Assembly: GCA_035253585.1 (NCBI GenBank)
Contig: DATFBY010000122.1
Location: forward strand, 1 to 6,660
Length of the DNA stretch: 6,660 bases
Direction: 5' to 3'
DNA from: DATFBY01 sp035253585
Lineage (GTDB): Bacteria > Gemmatimonadota > Gemmatimonadetes > Gemmatimonadales > Gemmatimonadaceae
Position 1 is the first letter of the stretch; each line of letters begins with the position of its first letter. The notes below the pieces were generated by a model that saw only the letters and a program-made list of their open reading frames with translations, made no database searches and had not been told where the DNA came from. The position numbers and the translations under genes were made by a program. This document shows, piece after piece, positions 5,723-6,660 of this stretch.

Positions 5723-5812
5723 CGGGACTCGGGACTCGGAACTCGCGTTTGGGCGATGGCGATTCGAGCGCCACGAGCCGAGTCCCGAGTCCCGAGTGCC
5801 GAGTCCCGAGTT
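5723..5812. repeat. Large heptamer-built inverted repeat between the 137-aa gene and the DnaB-like gene
   Basis: The left block is CGGGACT, CGGGACT, CGGAACT (5723-5743). The right block is five tandem units CCGAGTC, CCGAGTC, CCGAGTG, CCGAGTC, CCGAGTT (5778-5812). Bases 5723-5739 and 5778-5794 are perfect 17-bp inverted repeats. Inside the loop, CTCG (5742-5745) can pair with CGAG (5774-5777), and TGGCG (5757-5761) with CGCCA (5769-5773), so the structure extends inward. It begins 2 bp after the TAG at 5719-5721 and ends 18 bp before the next ATG. No T-tract follows. Partial termination, mRNA stabilisation or a mobile or slippage-born repeat are all compatible with it. Confidence 0.85.
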
Positions 5813-5830
5813 CAGATCGTCAGGTTCTAG

Positions 5831-6660
5831 ATGAAATCCCGCACTGACATCTCCCCCCTCTCGCTCTTGATGAAGCGGGTGGACGCCGTTGCCGATGGTG
5901 CGCCGGCGCCTGACACGATCACTACCGGATTTCCCAGCGTCGACAAGCTCCTGGGCGGCGGCATGCGCCGTGGAGATCTCATCGTACTCGGCGGTGACGT
6001 CGGCGTCGGGAAGTCGGCGCTGGCGCTGGCAATTGCGATTCGCGCTTGTCAGTACGGGCGACGAGTGGCGTTTCTCACCGGTGAGATGTCGATCGAGCGA
6101 GTGCTCGAGCGCGCACTGGCGATCGAAGGGCGAGCGCGGATCGACGACATGCGTGGCGGCACGCTCGATGAGGCGACGCGGGCGGCGATGGGCGCTGCGG
6201 CGCTCAAGCTTCGAGAGCGAATGCCAGAGATCGCGCACCTTCCGCGTGGCGGCGGCGAACCGCTCGCCGAGTTTCTGCGGAGCGTGGTCGAGGTGGACCT
6301 GGCGGTCATCGACTCGCTCCAATCGATCCCCGATGGCATGCGGTCGCAGGACGAAGATCTGGCGAGCACACTTCGCCGGCTCAAGAGCGTGGCGGTCGAC
6401 AGCGAGATCGCAATCCTGTTGACGGCACAGCTCCCGGCGCATCGACCCGATCGCCGCGATCCGCGGCCGACGCTCGACGACTTCGGCGCGTTAGGCGGCG
6501 TGAAGCATCACGCGGACGTCGTGCTCGGGTTATTTCGAGAGGAGCAGTATCAGCCGGATCGGGCGGCCGAAGGGGCGACGGAACTTTCGATCCTCAAGAA
6601 CCGGAACGGGGTCACCAGCTATGTAGATCTGTACTTCTACAAGCAGTGGCTAAGGTTCGA
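5831..6660 (+). CDS. DnaB-like RecA-fold helicase/ATPase domain protein without DnaB N-terminal domain (3' end outside window)
   Basis: 276 residues are visible and the end must be close, because the final strand region of the DnaB fold (SYVDLYFYKQWLRF) is reached. It matches the C-terminal motor domain of replicative DnaB helicase: TTGFPSVDKLLGGGMRRGDL (31-50), Walker A GDVGVGKS (55-62), the GEMS motif with catalytic Glu85, Walker B LAVID (157-161), a sensor glutamine in LLTAQ (Gln200), KHHADVVLGLFREEQY (225-240) and the arginine-finger segment KNRNG (256-260; Lys256, Arg258). Only about 30 residues precede the motor domain, so the helical N-terminal domain that binds primase is missing. TAG lies in frame directly before the ATG, fixing the upstream limit; a weak AGG is 6 bases before the ATG. 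Met14 is an alternative start. It could be an accessory helicase, a loader-like paralogue or an inactive regulator; the motifs look intact for ATP hydrolysis. It is unlikely to be the main replicative helicase. Confidence 0.9.
   Translation, partial: MKSRTDISPLSLLMKRVDAVADGAPAPDTITTGFPSVDKLLGGGMRRGDLIVLGGDVGVGKSALALAIAIRACQYGRRVAFLTGEMSIERVLERALAIEGRARIDDMRGGTLDEATRAAMGAAALKLRERMPEIAHLPRGGGEPLAEFLRSVVEVDLAVIDSLQSIPDGMRSQDEDLASTLRRLKSVAVDSEIAILLTAQLPAHRPDRRDPRPTLDDFGALGGVKHHADVVLGLFREEQYQPDRAAEGATELSILKNRNGVTSYVDLYFYKQWLRF

Noticed and set aside
5723..5812. Rho-independent terminator
   Set aside because: The stem is strong, but no T-tract follows in either direction and the loop is long and structured, so it is reported as a repeat only.
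5306..6442. 378-residue open frame on the minus strand
   Set aside because: It is antisense to the DnaB-like gene and the 137-aa gene, runs through the heptamer repeat, and is low-complexity (Pro/Arg/Ser-rich).
1..6660. tRNA, rRNA, insertion sequences or attachment sites
   Set aside because: No cloverleaf, rRNA-like segment, transposase or flanking direct repeats were found on reading both strands.

Overview
The window is GC-rich, densely coded DNA from a diderm bacterium. A PorX-type response regulator (REC plus PglZ), a lipid A-type acyltransferase, the general lack of strong Shine-Dalgarno sites and short 7-bp intergenic repeats suggest a member of the FCB/Gemmatimonadota side of the tree. 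That placement is an inference from gene content and style; no rRNA or marker gene is present.

Two divergent blocks are separated by a 140-bp gap (5168-5307). The left block, on the minus strand, reads in order of transcription: a REC-PglZ regulator (3605-5167), a 45-bp gap holding a heptamer hairpin, a GT-B glycosyltransferase (2468-3559), an LpxL/HtrB-type acyltransferase (1539-2471), two short ORFs that together form one Cas4/Dna2-family nuclease (1294-1542 and 740-1297), and an OppC/DppC-type ABC permease that runs off the left edge (1-743). From the glycosyltransferase onward every junction is a 4-base stop/start overlap (GTGA once, ATGA three times), so these five genes look like one translationally coupled unit. 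The right block, on the plus strand, holds an unrecognised 137-aa helical protein (5308-5721) and a DnaB-type RecA-fold ATPase lacking the DnaB N-terminal domain (5831 to the right edge). A heptamer-built inverted repeat lies between them.

The most unusual content is the Cas4-like pair. The N-terminal half carries the first cluster cysteine and ends in a transmembrane helix. The C-terminal half begins with a transmembrane helix and carries the D...ExK...QxxxY nuclease motifs and three more cysteines. Charge distribution puts both soluble parts on the cytoplasmic side, so the break falls in the periplasmic turn of an inserted hairpin: in effect a membrane-anchored Cas4 split into two polypeptides, with no CRISPR array or other cas gene in view.

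Functionally, the glycosyltransferase, acyltransferase and permease point to cell-envelope work, with the PorX-like protein as a possible regulator or oligonucleotide phosphodiesterase upstream. How the nuclease pair fits that theme is not known. A second layer of signal is three different heptamer arrays at gene boundaries and an apparent excess of the 7-mer CCTAACG inside genes.
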